A stretch of 52,718 nt of DNA from Bacillota bacterium (GTDB lineage Bacteria; Bacillota; Clostridia; Christensenellales; Pumilibacteraceae): the NCBI GenBank assembly GCA_009787385.1, contig WRGC01000007.1, positions 1 through 52,718 on the forward strand. The letters are read 5' to 3'. The notes below the pieces were generated by a model. It worked only from the letters and a program-made list of their open reading frames with translations. It was not told the origin of the DNA and ran no database searches. A program made the position numbers and the translations under genes. How positions within the stretch are numbered: the stretch's first letter is position 1; each line of letters begins with the position of its first letter. Below, piece by piece: positions 26,675-35,657 of the stretch.

Positions 26675-27253
26675 ATGCCTTATCAACTACAGTCTAATGG
26701 CAAAAGTATGCTTGAGATAAAAAAGTCTAAGTTTTTTGGGTTTTGTCAAAATGTCAGTAGTGTGTCAACGGCAACAGATTTTGTGGAAAATATCAAGTTA
26801 TTACATTTGCATGCAACTCATGTGTGTTGGGGATATAGATTGCAAAATGGTATTGCAAAGTATAGTGATGATGGCGAACCTCAAGGTACAGCAGGCAAGC
26901 CAATACTAGGAGTATTGGAAAAAAAAGATTTGATAGATGTTGTTGCAGTTGTGGTTAGATACTATGGCGGTATACAGTTGGGAGCGGGGGGACTTGTTAG
27001 AGCTTATACTCAAAGTGTGAGTATGGCAATAGGAGATGCAAGAGTGCAGTTGCTAGACAAGTATACTTGTTATAAGATAGAATGTGAGTACAACCAAGTA
27101 GAGCAAATTAAGTACTTTGTAAAAAAGTTGGGTATACCTATCGTTATTGAAGAGTATCAAAGTATGTGTATTGTTGTGGTTGAAGTTGCGAACAGTGTTT
27201 TGGAAAAATTTTTGAAAGTTGTGGATTTTGGAGTTGTGATAAGTACTGTTTGA
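26675..27253 (+). CDS. yigZ: YigZ/IMPACT family protein
   Basis: A 192-residue member of the UPF0029/IMPACT family. The function in bacteria is not settled; eukaryotic IMPACT regulates translation via Gcn1, and YigZ may bind nucleic acid or ribosomes. The signature is present: SDDGEPQGTAGKPIL, then VVVRYYGGIQLGAGGLVRAY, followed by the short C-terminal DUF1949-like domain. The N-terminus (EIKKSKFFGF) is also typical. GAGG lies 8 bases before the ATG. A repeat element begins 45 bp after the stop. Confidence 0.9.
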   Translation: MPYQLQSNGKSMLEIKKSKFFGFCQNVSSVSTATDFVENIKLLHLHATHVCWGYRLQNGIAKYSDDGEPQGTAGKPILGVLEKKDLIDVVAVVVRYYGGIQLGAGGLVRAYTQSVSMAIGDARVQLLDKYTCYKIECEYNQVEQIKYFVKKLGIPIVIEEYQSMCIVVVEVANSVLEKFLKVVDFGVVISTV

Positions 27254-27298
27254 TATATTCAATAAATTATTTGGTCAAGTTTTGATTGTTTGATTGGG

Positions 27299-27496
27299 AG
27301 AGAGTGTACAACTAGATATTATTAACAATAAGATACAAACAATAAACAAAATCAGTGATATTCTTTTTTGACGCCAAAAAAGAACACAAAAAGCATTTTG
27401 GGGGTTGCGAGTTTCCATCCCAGAACGCTTATTAAGGTTGTTTTTATTTATGTTGTTACTTCTTTCCATCTTATATGTACTCTATTTGTACACTCA
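27299..27496 (+). mobile_element. MITE-like element, copy 10 (orientation A)
   Basis: The ends are AGAGAGTGTACAA and TTGTACACTCA. It is flanked by perfect 8-bp direct repeats TGATTGGG (27291-27298 and 27497-27504). The first hairpin is intact. Confidence 0.85.
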
Positions 27497-27539
27497 TGAT
27501 TGGGTTAATATATTAATAATTAGGTCACAAATAAGTTGT

Positions 27540-27568
27540 TTGGATTTTTTTGCAAATAATGCTATAAT
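27540..27568 (+). promoter_or_regulatory. Leaderless-type promoter of rlmB
   Basis: TTGGAT (27540-27545), 17 bases, TATAAT (27563-27568). The ATG is 6 bases beyond the -10 and there is no Shine-Dalgarno sequence. Confidence 0.65.
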
Positions 27569-27574
27569 GTATGT

Positions 27575-28291
27575 ATGAAAATAGAAGGCAAGAATGCTGT
27601 AGCTGAGGCTATCAATGCGGGGACAACTATAGATAGGTTGATTGTACAAAAGGGATTGAGTGATCCAAGTTCTCAAAAGATTATTGACTCTGCCAAATCT
27701 AGGGCTATCAAGATTTTTTTTAGAGACAAACAACATTTGGATAGAGAGAGTGTTACAGGTAGACATCAGGGATTTGTAGCTGAAGTGACAGATTATAAAT
27801 ATACTCCATTAGAGAATGTATTACAATCAACTCAAAATCAAAAAGATGCTCTAATATTGATTTTGGACGGTATAGAAGACCCACACAACTTGGGGAGCAT
27901 AATTAGGGTTGCCGAATGTAGTGGTGTGAGTGGTGTTGTTATACCAAAGCATAGGGCAGTCAGTGTCAATGAGACAGTAATCAAGGTGTCTTCAGGTGCA
28001 GCAAGTCATGTTGCAGTATCTAAGGTTACCAATGTCAATGACTCTATCAAATTGTTAAAGGATAATGGTTTTTGGATATATGCCGCTGATTTGGGTGGAC
28101 AGTCTCTATATCAAGCAAAATTGAGTGGCAAGATAGCTTTGGTTGTAGGTGGAGAGGGCAATGGTGTCAAGCAACTTACACGCAAATTATGTGACGATGT
28201 ATTGACTATACCTATGTTTGGACAACTCAATTCGCTCAATGCTAGTGTAGCATGTGGGATTGTAGTGTACGAAATATTGAGACAGAGATAG
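27575..28291 (+). CDS. rlmB: 23S rRNA 2'-O-methyltransferase (TrmH/RlmB family)
   Basis: A 238-residue SPOUT methyltransferase that should 2'-O-methylate a ribose in 23S rRNA (G2251 in E. coli for RlmB). It has an N-terminal substrate-binding domain beginning KIEGKNAVAEAI, then the SPOUT motifs ILDGIEDPHNLGSIIR, VVGGEGNGVKQL and SLNASVACGIVVYE. The length fits RlmB/TrmH. It cannot be separated with certainty from other TrmH-type enzymes such as RlmB-like YacO. The promoter appears leaderless. A repeat element follows directly. Confidence 0.9.
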   Translation: MKIEGKNAVAEAINAGTTIDRLIVQKGLSDPSSQKIIDSAKSRAIKIFFRDKQHLDRESVTGRHQGFVAEVTDYKYTPLENVLQSTQNQKDALILILDGIEDPHNLGSIIRVAECSGVSGVVIPKHRAVSVNETVIKVSSGAASHVAVSKVTNVNDSIKLLKDNGFWIYAADLGGQSLYQAKLSGKIALVVGGEGNGVKQLTRKLCDDVLTIPMFGQLNSLNASVACGIVVYEILRQR

Positions 28292-28312
28292 TAGTACGAT
28301 AAATCTAAAATT

Positions 28313-28510
28313 GTATGATTGTACAAATAGAGTACATTGAGAAGAAAATGCAGTAACATTTAAATAAAATCAATCTTAAGGCGTTCAGTGGGGGGGGGAT
28401 TTGCAATCCCACAAGAGCTTTTTGGCTCTTTTTGGGCGTCAAAAAAGAATATCATTGGTTTTGTTGAACGCTTGTATTTTATAATTAATAACCTTTCGTT
28501 GTACACTCTC
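28313..28510 (-). mobile_element. MITE-like element, copy 11 (orientation B)
   Basis: From GATTGTACAAATAG to TTGTACACTCTC. A short AAAATT is found on both flanks (28307-28312, 28511-28516). The G-rich hairpin has a changed sequence (GGGATTTGCAATCCC) that still pairs. A 68-codon reading that crosses it is not a gene. Confidence 0.78.
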
Positions 28511-28609
28511 AAAATTAGATACAAAAAACAATTTACTAATGCATGCGTATGTGTTAGAATAATGTTGATTATAAGAGCTTTTTGTAAAAAATAAATTAGG
28601 AGTAAAATA

Positions 28610-30139
28610 GTGAGTAAACCAACAGTAGCACTAATAATATTGGACGGAGTAGGGATTTCTAACAAGTCTGAGTACAATGCTGTGGCAATTCAAGGAATGC
28701 CTAAATTGGATAAGTTGAAAAAACAATACAGTCATACTACTATCAAGACTAGTGGTTGGGATGTGGGTTTGCCAAAGGGGCAAATGGGCAACAGTGAAGT
28801 GGGACATCTCAACATAGGTGCGGGTAGAGTAGTCAATCAAGACATCACGACCATTGACAAAAGTATAGAGAATGGAGAGTTCTTTGTAAATGAAAAATTG
28901 ACAGGGGCAGTCAAAAATTGTATTGAAAAGAAGACATCACTACACTTGGTGGGATTGTTGAGTGATGGTGGTGTGCATAGTACTATCAACCATTTGTATG
29001 CTCTTTTGCAACTAGCTAAACGACATAGTTTGCCGCAAGTTTTTGTACATTGTATTACAGATGGTAGAGATGTTCCCCCAAAGTCTAGTGTCAAATACCT
29101 CACAGAATTGCAAAACAAGATAGATGAAATAGGTGTGGGCAAGATAGCTACTGTAGTTGGTAGGTACTATTATATGGATAGAGATAATAGGTGGGAGAGA
29201 GTTAAGGTTGGTTATGACTGTATGTATGCTGGAGTGGGAGAGAAGTTTGACAATGTATTGCAATGTGTACAAAATTCTTATGACAACAATTTGACTGATG
29301 AGTTTTTGCCTGCTATGGTTGTGTCAGGGTACAATGGTGTATCCAAAAATGACAGTGTGATTTTTTTCAACTTTAGACCGGACAGAGCAAGAGAAATTAG
29401 TCGTGCTGTACTAGACCCTGACTTTGACCAATTTAAGAGAGAAGGTGGATTTAAGCCCGTATATTATGTAGGGTTTACTCAATATGATATCAAGCTTGAT
29501 ACATTTGGTATACACACAGCATATGCGGCAAAGTCACTCAAAAATACTTTGGGCGAATGGCTTTCTGCACACTCTCGTACTCAAGTTAGAATAGCCGAGA
29601 CCGAAAAATATGCACATGTAACTTTTTTCTTTAATGGTGGGGTAGAAGAACCCAATGATGCCGAACAACGCATATTGGTTGCATCGCCAAAGGTTGCTAC
29701 CTACGATTTGCAACCTGAGATGTCAGCTAGAGAAGTTACGGACAAAGCTATATCTTCTCTCAAAGATGGAATAGATGTAATGATACTCAACTATGCCAAC
29801 TGTGATATGGTAGGACATACTGCCAATTTGGAAGCATGTTGCAAAGCTGTAGAGACTGTTGACAATTTGTGTTTTGAGTTAGTTCAAGAGATAATCAAAG
29901 TGGGGGGTACTGCTATTGTTACTGCTGACCACGGCAATATAGAACAATTGGCTTATGAAGATGGTAGTCCATGTACTAGTCATACAACCAATGATGTAGA
30001 TTTGCTTATAGTTGGGGATAATTTTAAGAACAAGCAATTGAAGTTAGGTGGACGACTTGCCGATATAGCACCTACAATGTTAGAAATATTGCAATTGCCA
30101 AAGCCCGATGAAATGGAAGGTGTGAGTTTGATAGCTTAA
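28610..30139 (+). CDS. gpmI: 2,3-bisphosphoglycerate-independent phosphoglycerate mutase
   Basis: It converts 3- to 2-phosphoglycerate in glycolysis with two Mn2+ ions. It is 509 residues and starts with GTG, 8 bases after AGGAG. Asp12 in LILDGVG binds metal. The catalytic Ser62 is in GQMGNSEVGH, the same position as in the B. stearothermophilus enzyme. HCITDGRDVPP, NFRPDRAREI, NYANCDMVGHT and TADHGNIEQ complete the active site. It is transcribed alone. A repeat element and then a strong hairpin at 30437 follow it. Confidence 0.96.
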   Translation: MSKPTVALIILDGVGISNKSEYNAVAIQGMPKLDKLKKQYSHTTIKTSGWDVGLPKGQMGNSEVGHLNIGAGRVVNQDITTIDKSIENGEFFVNEKLTGAVKNCIEKKTSLHLVGLLSDGGVHSTINHLYALLQLAKRHSLPQVFVHCITDGRDVPPKSSVKYLTELQNKIDEIGVGKIATVVGRYYYMDRDNRWERVKVGYDCMYAGVGEKFDNVLQCVQNSYDNNLTDEFLPAMVVSGYNGVSKNDSVIFFNFRPDRAREISRAVLDPDFDQFKREGGFKPVYYVGFTQYDIKLDTFGIHTAYAAKSLKNTLGEWLSAHSRTQVRIAETEKYAHVTFFFNGGVEEPNDAEQRILVASPKVATYDLQPEMSAREVTDKAISSLKDGIDVMILNYANCDMVGHTANLEACCKAVETVDNLCFELVQEIIKVGGTAIVTADHGNIEQLAYEDGSPCTSHTTNDVDLLIVGDNFKNKQLKLGGRLADIAPTMLEILQLPKPDEMEGVSLIA

Positions 30140-30179
30140 TACTGTATGGTATTGTTTTTACGATTTATATATCTATATA

Positions 30180-30366
30180 GAAGTGTACAAATAGAGTACC
30201 TTAAGATGGAAAGAAGAAACAACTAAAATAAAAGCAACCATAAAGCGTTCGGTGGGATTCACAACCCCCCAAATGCTTTTTTGGTTCTTTTTTGGCGTCA
30301 AAAAAGAATAGAGTTGGTTTTGTTGATTGTTTGTATTTTATTGTAATAACTCTTGTTGTCACTTTC
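30180..30366 (-). mobile_element. MITE-like element, copy 12 (orientation B)
   Basis: From GAAGTGTACAAATAGAG to TTGTTGTCACTTTC. The G-rich hairpin is shortened (GGTGGGATTCACAACCCCCC). It lies between gpmI and the likely gpmI terminator at 30437. Confidence 0.8.
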
Positions 30367-30436
30367 ATTTATATATTGATAGCAATATACTTTGTTATTT
30401 ACAAATTCTTATTACAAGTTTTATTTGTAATACAAC

Positions 30437-30476
30437 AAAAACTCTCCAATTGTTTTGCAAATGGGGAGTTTTTGTA
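30437..30476 (+). terminator. Terminator, probably of gpmI
   Basis: AAAAACTCTCC (30437-30447) pairs with GGGGAGTTTTT (30463-30473) with one G-T pair. It lies 298 bp after gpmI, with the repeat element in between. It could instead end a short transcript starting in or after the element. Confidence 0.7.
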
Positions 30477-30567
30477 TTGAATGTTGTCAATATTTGATAA
30501 GTATTAACAAAATATGAATGTAAAGTAAAATTTAAATTTTTGTAACAATATATTGACAACTTGTAAA

Positions 30568-30610
30568 CATGTAGTAAAGCTTGATTTGTTAACAAATTAT
30601 GTGCTATAAT
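30568..30610 (+). promoter_or_regulatory. Promoter and palindrome upstream of the 637-aa surface protein
   Basis: TTGATT (30581-30586) and TATAAT (30605-30610), 18 bases apart, enclose the perfect 14-bp palindrome ATTTGTTAACAAAT (30584-30597), a possible operator. Just upstream, CATGTAGTAAA (30568-30578) repeats an 11-mer from the palindrome array at 6399-6464. Confidence 0.5.
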
Positions 30611-30661
30611 AGTACAAAAAGTAAATGTATTTGTGTAAATATATTTTGATAGGTGAAAATT

Positions 30662-32575
30662 ATGAACAATTATAGTACAAGAAAAGGAAGAAAGTCATTA
30701 ATTTTGTTTGTATTTTTTTTGTTGATTACTATTATTTTGTTGGTATTACGGGTCACTGTATTTGGTGATACAGGACAAAAAGTAATAAGTTTGTCAAATC
30801 AACTTGTTATTGTAAAGCAACCAGAAATAGACAGTGTTGTATATGTAGGTAGCAAATTTGAACTCAATGTTGTAGTTGAGGGTACGGGTAAAATAAATTA
30901 TACTTGGTTAGGTACAGATGTTGGGTTAGACAAACCAATGGAACCTGTTTTTACTAACAACAAAATGATAGTGCCAACAAACTTGCAATCAGAAGTAAAT
31001 TCTAAAAGATATAAATTTTGGGTAATAATAACTAATGGAGAGAGTACAATTGAGAGTGAAAAATGCACAGTGTTGGTAACTAGAACTAAAGTTGTTGACA
31101 AACCAACAATAACAAAGGATTTGCCAAAATATCAAGAAGTTAAAAAAGGTGATGAGATTTCTTTGTCTATAGAAGCAACAGGACAGAACTTGTCATATAG
31201 TTGGTATTATTTAGATTTTAAAGATAACAAAATTTTGATTGATAAAGAAATTGAGTCATCGTTGGTTGTACCAAAAAAAGACTCTGATACTGTTGGAGAT
31301 TATAGATATATTGCTTTAGTGAGAAATGTAGATGAAGAAGCTACTGCTAGTACTTGGTCCAGTATTGCAATGGTGAGAGTTAGACCAACTGATTATGATT
31401 TTGATGGTGTAGTTGAAATAAAGCATAAGACGCCTAGTCGAGTTGTTGCGAGTAGAGGACAAGAAGTTGAGATGTCTGTAGATGTACAGGGTGATAGCAT
31501 AATCAAAATAGAGTGGTTTGAATCTATAATCAATTATAGTCAACAATTTTATACTTTAGATAAATATGGTGAAAATAATAGTGTAGAGAAGAAAGACTTA
31601 GGGACATACTACTATATTGCAAGAGCAGAATTTATGTATGAAGGACAACGCAAGATTGTAGATAGTCAACCTTTTGAAGTTCAAATAGTATCTAAAGTTT
31701 TAGATGATGCAACAATCAATACGCAACCTGAAAAGGATTCTAAAGTAGAAGTTTGTGGAGAATTGGTATTGAGTGTTTCAGCAAGCAATGATAGTCATGA
31801 TGTGATAGAAATTGGATACCAATGGTATTCGTCAACACAACAAGATTTTGTTGTATCAGATGAAAATAAGATAGATGGAGCTACATCACCAACGCATAAA
31901 GTAGATACTGCGACAATTGGTATCAACTATTATTGTGTAAAAGTGATAAGTATATATAGTACTATATTAAGCACATCTGTAGTAAGTGATTTGGCAAAAG
32001 TGTCAGTAGTAACATTGTCCGAAAAGCCCAAACTTGTGTCACAACTTGGATCAAGGGAAATATATATAGATGAAGAAGTTGTATTTAGAGTAGAAGCTAC
32101 AGTAAATGAAGGTAATTTGATTTATGAATGGTACAAAAATGATGAGAACAAAAATAGTGGTGGTACAAAAATAGATGGTGAAACAAAAGAAACTTTATCT
32201 CAAAATTTTGCTAAAAAAGGTATATACTATTTTTATGTAAAAGTATACAATGATGATGGTGTCAATGCAATTAGTAGTGTTGTTAGCAATGTATCATTGA
32301 TTGTAGTTAGACAAAGTGGTGCGTCATATGATACCAACTGGGGGTTTGTTGGTGGTAATACTACACAGTGGATTGCAATTGGTGGGTTGAGTTTTGTTGT
32401 GATAATCGTGGCAATTTATCTATTAAAAAGTAAGAAAAATGTGGTGTCAAGCAATGCTATTGGTAGGACAAATAGACCCAATTCAAGCACACTTGTCAAT
32501 AGAAATATTAGTCGTATAAGCAATCGCAGTGTTGGTAGCCGAGGAATTAGTCCTTACAACAATCGCAAAAGGTAG
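30662..32575 (+). CDS. Membrane-anchored surface protein with five Ig-like domains
   Basis: A 637-residue surface protein. ATG 30662 is preceded by AGGTGA; an in-frame GTG at 30653 lies within that site. A membrane helix or uncleaved signal is at about residues 15-36. Five Ig-like domains follow, recognised by W in the core strand and the closing Y-x-V strand: INYTWLG, LSYSWYY, IKIEWFE, IGYQWYS and LIYEWYK. A second membrane helix near 575-595 is followed by a basic tail of about 45 residues rich in Ser, Asn and Arg, probably cytoplasmic. There is no LPXTG. It lacks the GLUG-like region of its relatives at 16854 and 48949. The next gene encodes an M60 peptidase, so the pair may act at the same host surface. 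Confidence 0.78.
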   Translation: MNNYSTRKGRKSLILFVFFLLITIILLVLRVTVFGDTGQKVISLSNQLVIVKQPEIDSVVYVGSKFELNVVVEGTGKINYTWLGTDVGLDKPMEPVFTNNKMIVPTNLQSEVNSKRYKFWVIITNGESTIESEKCTVLVTRTKVVDKPTITKDLPKYQEVKKGDEISLSIEATGQNLSYSWYYLDFKDNKILIDKEIESSLVVPKKDSDTVGDYRYIALVRNVDEEATASTWSSIAMVRVRPTDYDFDGVVEIKHKTPSRVVASRGQEVEMSVDVQGDSIIKIEWFESIINYSQQFYTLDKYGENNSVEKKDLGTYYYIARAEFMYEGQRKIVDSQPFEVQIVSKVLDDATINTQPEKDSKVEVCGELVLSVSASNDSHDVIEIGYQWYSSTQQDFVVSDENKIDGATSPTHKVDTATIGINYYCVKVISIYSTILSTSVVSDLAKVSVVTLSEKPKLVSQLGSREIYIDEEVVFRVEATVNEGNLIYEWYKNDENKNSGGTKIDGETKETLSQNFAKKGIYYFYVKVYNDDGVNAISSVVSNVSLIVVRQSGASYDTNWGFVGGNTTQWIAIGGLSFVVIIVAIYLLKSKKNVVSSNAIGRTNRPNSSTLVNRNISRISNRSVGSRGISPYNNRKR

Positions 32576-32626
32576 CAGTAATAATCTTTGATATAGTTGA
32601 ATACAAAAATTAGAGTAATAATTTTC

Positions 32627-32662
32627 AACAGTTAGGTGCAATCCAGTATCTACTGTTTTTTG
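32627..32662 (+). terminator. Weak terminator after the 637-aa surface protein gene
   Basis: AACAGT (32627-32632) and ACTGTT (32652-32657), with an inner CAGTA/TACTG, are followed by a run of T, 50 bp after the stop codon. Confidence 0.6.
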
Positions 32663-32669
32663 TCTTGTT

Positions 32670-32868
32670 TAGGATTGTATAAGGATAGATTATTAAGATG
32701 GAAAGAAGAAATATCTAAAATAAAAACAACCATAAAGCGTTCGGGGATTTGGTGAATTCGCAACCCTCAAATAGCTTTTTTGATTCTTTTTTGGCGTCAA
32801 AAAAGAATCACGCTTGTTTTGTTGAAAGTTTGTGCTTTATTGTTAATAATCTCTCGTTGCAAACTCTT
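32670..32868 (-). mobile_element. MITE-like element, copy 13 (orientation B)
   Basis: The left end TAGGATTGTATAAGG is diverged; the right end is GTTGCAAACTC. It is flanked by TCTTGTT at 32663-32669 and 32869-32875, a likely target-site duplication. The second hairpin is intact. Confidence 0.78.
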
Positions 32869-32978
32869 TCTTGTTATAGATTAAAAATATTGTTGACATA
32901 TAATGCTATTGTACTGCTACTATGCAAGTGATATTTTGTTTAATAAAAATATTTACTTAGCCAAAAACTAAGTTATAT

Positions 32979-35345
32979 ATGTTTTATAAGAAATTGCAAG
33001 TTTTAGTATTGATTTGTTTGATTTTGGTAGCGTGTATATCAACGCTATTTTGTCAACCAACAAGTGCTATAATGTTGAATAATATACAAATTCAGGATAG
33101 CAAAATTGTAGATAGAATTGATAGAGACAAAGATATTAGTATATGTGATGCTCAAGAATTGGGTATAGATGATATATTTTTTAAGACACAGTGTGATGAG
33201 GTGCCGCCAAATCAACCAAACAACAATCAAGAAATCAAGCTAACTCGTTCATTTGTTATAGAAGGCAAGGGTAGAACGGTAGAAGAAGTTCAACAAACTG
33301 AGCTAAAAGCATCTGCATGGTGGCCTTATTTTGCAACAGGTATATGGTGTCAAGCTAATGAAAAAATAACAATAAATGTTGACAATGAGATTTTGGTATC
33401 AATAGGTACTAGACGATTTCCATATTCATTCAATTCTCCCCGTGAGTTTTGGTTGTCACCTGGTTCTAATACTATTAGTAGTGATAGAGCGGGGCTGCTG
33501 TACTTTTCGCATCATCATTTAGGCACAATCAATGCAACAGTGACAGATGGAGGCACAGCATCACCACTTTTTGTATTGGATGAACATACAAAATCAGATT
33601 GGCAATCTATGTTAGACAATTGGACTCAATCAGGTATGTGTGAATTTCAGTCAAATAGAGTTTATGTAGCTGTTAGTCGTAACAGTGCTTATCAATGGTT
33701 GAATGGAAAAGATCCTAGTATTATGTTAACAAGATTAGAGCAAGCTAGTGCAATGCAAGATGTAGCTTGTGGGCTTTCAAAAGATGCAAGTCACATAAAA
33801 AATAGACCAGATCCATATCAATTGGCTTATATAGAAGATACTAGCGAAGAATATTATATGTATGCAACTCAATATCTTACGGGATATAGTACTTGGGGAG
33901 TTGGTGCGGTATTAGATGGAGAGAATTTTCACAAAGATGGTTGGGGACCGTGGCATGAGCAAGGACATACTAGGCAAATGCTTTCGTGGGTATGGCAGGG
34001 GACTTTGTCAGAAGTAACAAACAATATATACAGTCGCACATGCGAAAGAGAATTTGATAGACCATCAAATTCTGACAGTGATTATGATACTACATTCAAA
34101 TTTTTTAATCAACCAAACAAAAATTATGACGATATTGATGACTTGTTCGTACAACTTGTTATGTTTTGGCAATTGGACTTGGCTTTTGGCAAAAACTTTT
34201 ATCCAAAATTGCATAAGATGTATAGAGAGATAGCCCCCACACAGTTGCCCGGTCGTGCAAGTGGTGAATTGGGCAAGCAGTGGTTTGTATATATGTCATC
34301 AATTTGTGCCAACAGAAATCTAACCCCATTTTATGAGATGTGGGGTATACCTGTGGCACAAAATATAAAAGAACTCATAAAAGATTTGCCAACACTACAA
34401 CAAGATATATGGAATAGCAAAGATACTTCGCCTATCGTAGAGTACACAATTGCTGATGATTATGCTGTACCTACATTTCAAACAACATACCCACCACAGT
34501 CACTTGGCGGACAAGAAGTTGTAATACAATCTGCTGTTACGGGTTCATATTATCTTAGTATAAAAGATAATATGGTAGGTTGTTTTAGCAAAAATGATTC
34601 GCCAGCATATGTGTGGGAAATTATTCAAAAAACAGATGATACATTTGTATTAAAAAACAAATCAACCAATCAATATCTACAAGAATATAGTATTTTGCTA
34701 ATGACAACACTAGATGAGTCAAATGCATCATCATGGAAATTTTCTCATCTAAGTAGTGGTGTTATGGGGCATGTATACAAAATAAAAAGTACAACTGACG
34801 AAAAAGTTTTTGATGTAGACAAGAATAATATAATAATATTTGGCGAAACCAATGATGCTAATCAACGATTTTATTTTGACTTTTTAAATTATGTAACGCC
34901 CCCACCAACAGACCCTTCTCCTACGCAACCACAAGAAGTAACAGGTTTGCAAATTGTGGCAAAAGGTACTGATTTATATTTGACATGGAATATGGTATCA
35001 AGTTCTACTGACTATAGAGTTTATAAAAGTTTGGATAGTATAAATTATTCTTTAGCAACCCAAACAGAACAAACAATGTTTGTGGATAAAGGTGCGGCTT
35101 TGTATCAAAAAGTAAGATATTTTGTAAGGTCAGTCAATGACGGGATAGAAAGTAAAGATGGACTTATAGTAGAATACCAAGCCGAAGAGCAAAACAACAA
35201 CAATAATCAAGAAAACAATAACACAGACAGTTTGCAAGAGATAGAGCAATCAAATTTTATGACAATAGCAATAGCTTGTTCAATAGCTCTTGTATTGTCA
35301 GGTTGTATACTTTTTTATATTGTTTTCTTAAAGCAAAAAAACTAG
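32979..35345 (+). CDS. M60-like (enhancin) metallopeptidase, secreted and membrane-anchored
   Basis: A 788-residue exported zinc peptidase of the M60/enhancin type; known members cleave mucins and other O-glycoproteins. The signal sequence (about 1-30) contains LVAC at residues 16-19, but a hydrophobic stretch follows, so signal peptidase I cleavage after TSA is also possible. The catalytic motif HEQGH is at residues 326-330 in WGPWHEQGHTRQML, with the downstream Glu in LSEVTNNIY, as the family requires. FYEMWGIPV is another family hallmark. After the peptidase comes a beta-trefoil (RICIN-like) region near 510-630, a proline-rich linker, a fibronectin III-like domain (about 650-740), an Asn-rich linker and a C-terminal membrane helix with a lysine tail. 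No clear ribosome binding site is seen. Confidence 0.85.
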   Translation: MFYKKLQVLVLICLILVACISTLFCQPTSAIMLNNIQIQDSKIVDRIDRDKDISICDAQELGIDDIFFKTQCDEVPPNQPNNNQEIKLTRSFVIEGKGRTVEEVQQTELKASAWWPYFATGIWCQANEKITINVDNEILVSIGTRRFPYSFNSPREFWLSPGSNTISSDRAGLLYFSHHHLGTINATVTDGGTASPLFVLDEHTKSDWQSMLDNWTQSGMCEFQSNRVYVAVSRNSAYQWLNGKDPSIMLTRLEQASAMQDVACGLSKDASHIKNRPDPYQLAYIEDTSEEYYMYATQYLTGYSTWGVGAVLDGENFHKDGWGPWHEQGHTRQMLSWVWQGTLSEVTNNIYSRTCEREFDRPSNSDSDYDTTFKFFNQPNKNYDDIDDLFVQLVMFWQLDLAFGKNFYPKLHKMYREIAPTQLPGRASGELGKQWFVYMSSICANRNLTPFYEMWGIPVAQNIKELIKDLPTLQQDIWNSKDTSPIVEYTIADDYAVPTFQTTYPPQSLGGQEVVIQSAVTGSYYLSIKDNMVGCFSKNDSPAYVWEIIQKTDDTFVLKNKSTNQYLQEYSILLMTTLDESNASSWKFSHLSSGVMGHVYKIKSTTDEKVFDVDKNNIIIFGETNDANQRFYFDFLNYVTPPPTDPSPTQPQEVTGLQIVAKGTDLYLTWNMVSSSTDYRVYKSLDSINYSLATQTEQTMFVDKGAALYQKVRYFVRSVNDGIESKDGLIVEYQAEEQNNNNNQENNNTDSLQEIEQSNFMTIAIACSIALVLSGCILFYIVFLKQKN

Positions 35346-35400
35346 ATGACAATCAATTTTTGGCACAATTACAATTTTTGGGTATAGCATGAAGATGCGT

Positions 35401-35594
35401 GAGTGTATAAATAAATTATATTAGGATGGAAAGAAGAAACATCTAAATAAAAATAACATTAAGGCGTTTGGGAGTTTTTGGGGATTTGCCCTCTCACAAA
35501 AAATGTTTTTTGGTTCTTTTTGGCGTCAAAAAAGAAGAAGGTTGGTTGTTGAAAGATTGTATCTTATTGTTAATAATATTTCATTGTACACTTT
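35401..35594 (-). mobile_element. MITE-like element, copy 14 (orientation B)
   Basis: From GAGTGTATAAATAAA to TTGTACACTTTTG. The G-rich hairpin is strongly altered, and the second hairpin arm is TTCTTTTTGGCGTC. TGAAG is found near both ends, too short to be decisive. Confidence 0.75.
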
Positions 35595-35621
35595 TGAAGT
35601 CGGTGTGTTATCAAATAATAT

Positions 35622-35650
35622 TTGCAATATAAATGCGTATATGCTATTAT
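35622..35650 (+). promoter_or_regulatory. Leaderless-type promoter of mnmE-rplI
   Basis: TTGCAA (35622-35627), 17 bases, TATTAT (35645-35650), with the mnmE ATG 7 bases later and no Shine-Dalgarno sequence. Confidence 0.68.
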
Positions 35651-35657
35651 ACACTGT

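Noticed and set aside
28388..28594. 68-codon open reading frame, and similar ones at 30292-30480, 32749-32931 and 47448-47678
   Set aside because: Each starts inside a copy of the non-coding repeat and reads through it. Similar peptides (FxASKKN...) recur only because the DNA repeat recurs; none has a ribosome binding site.
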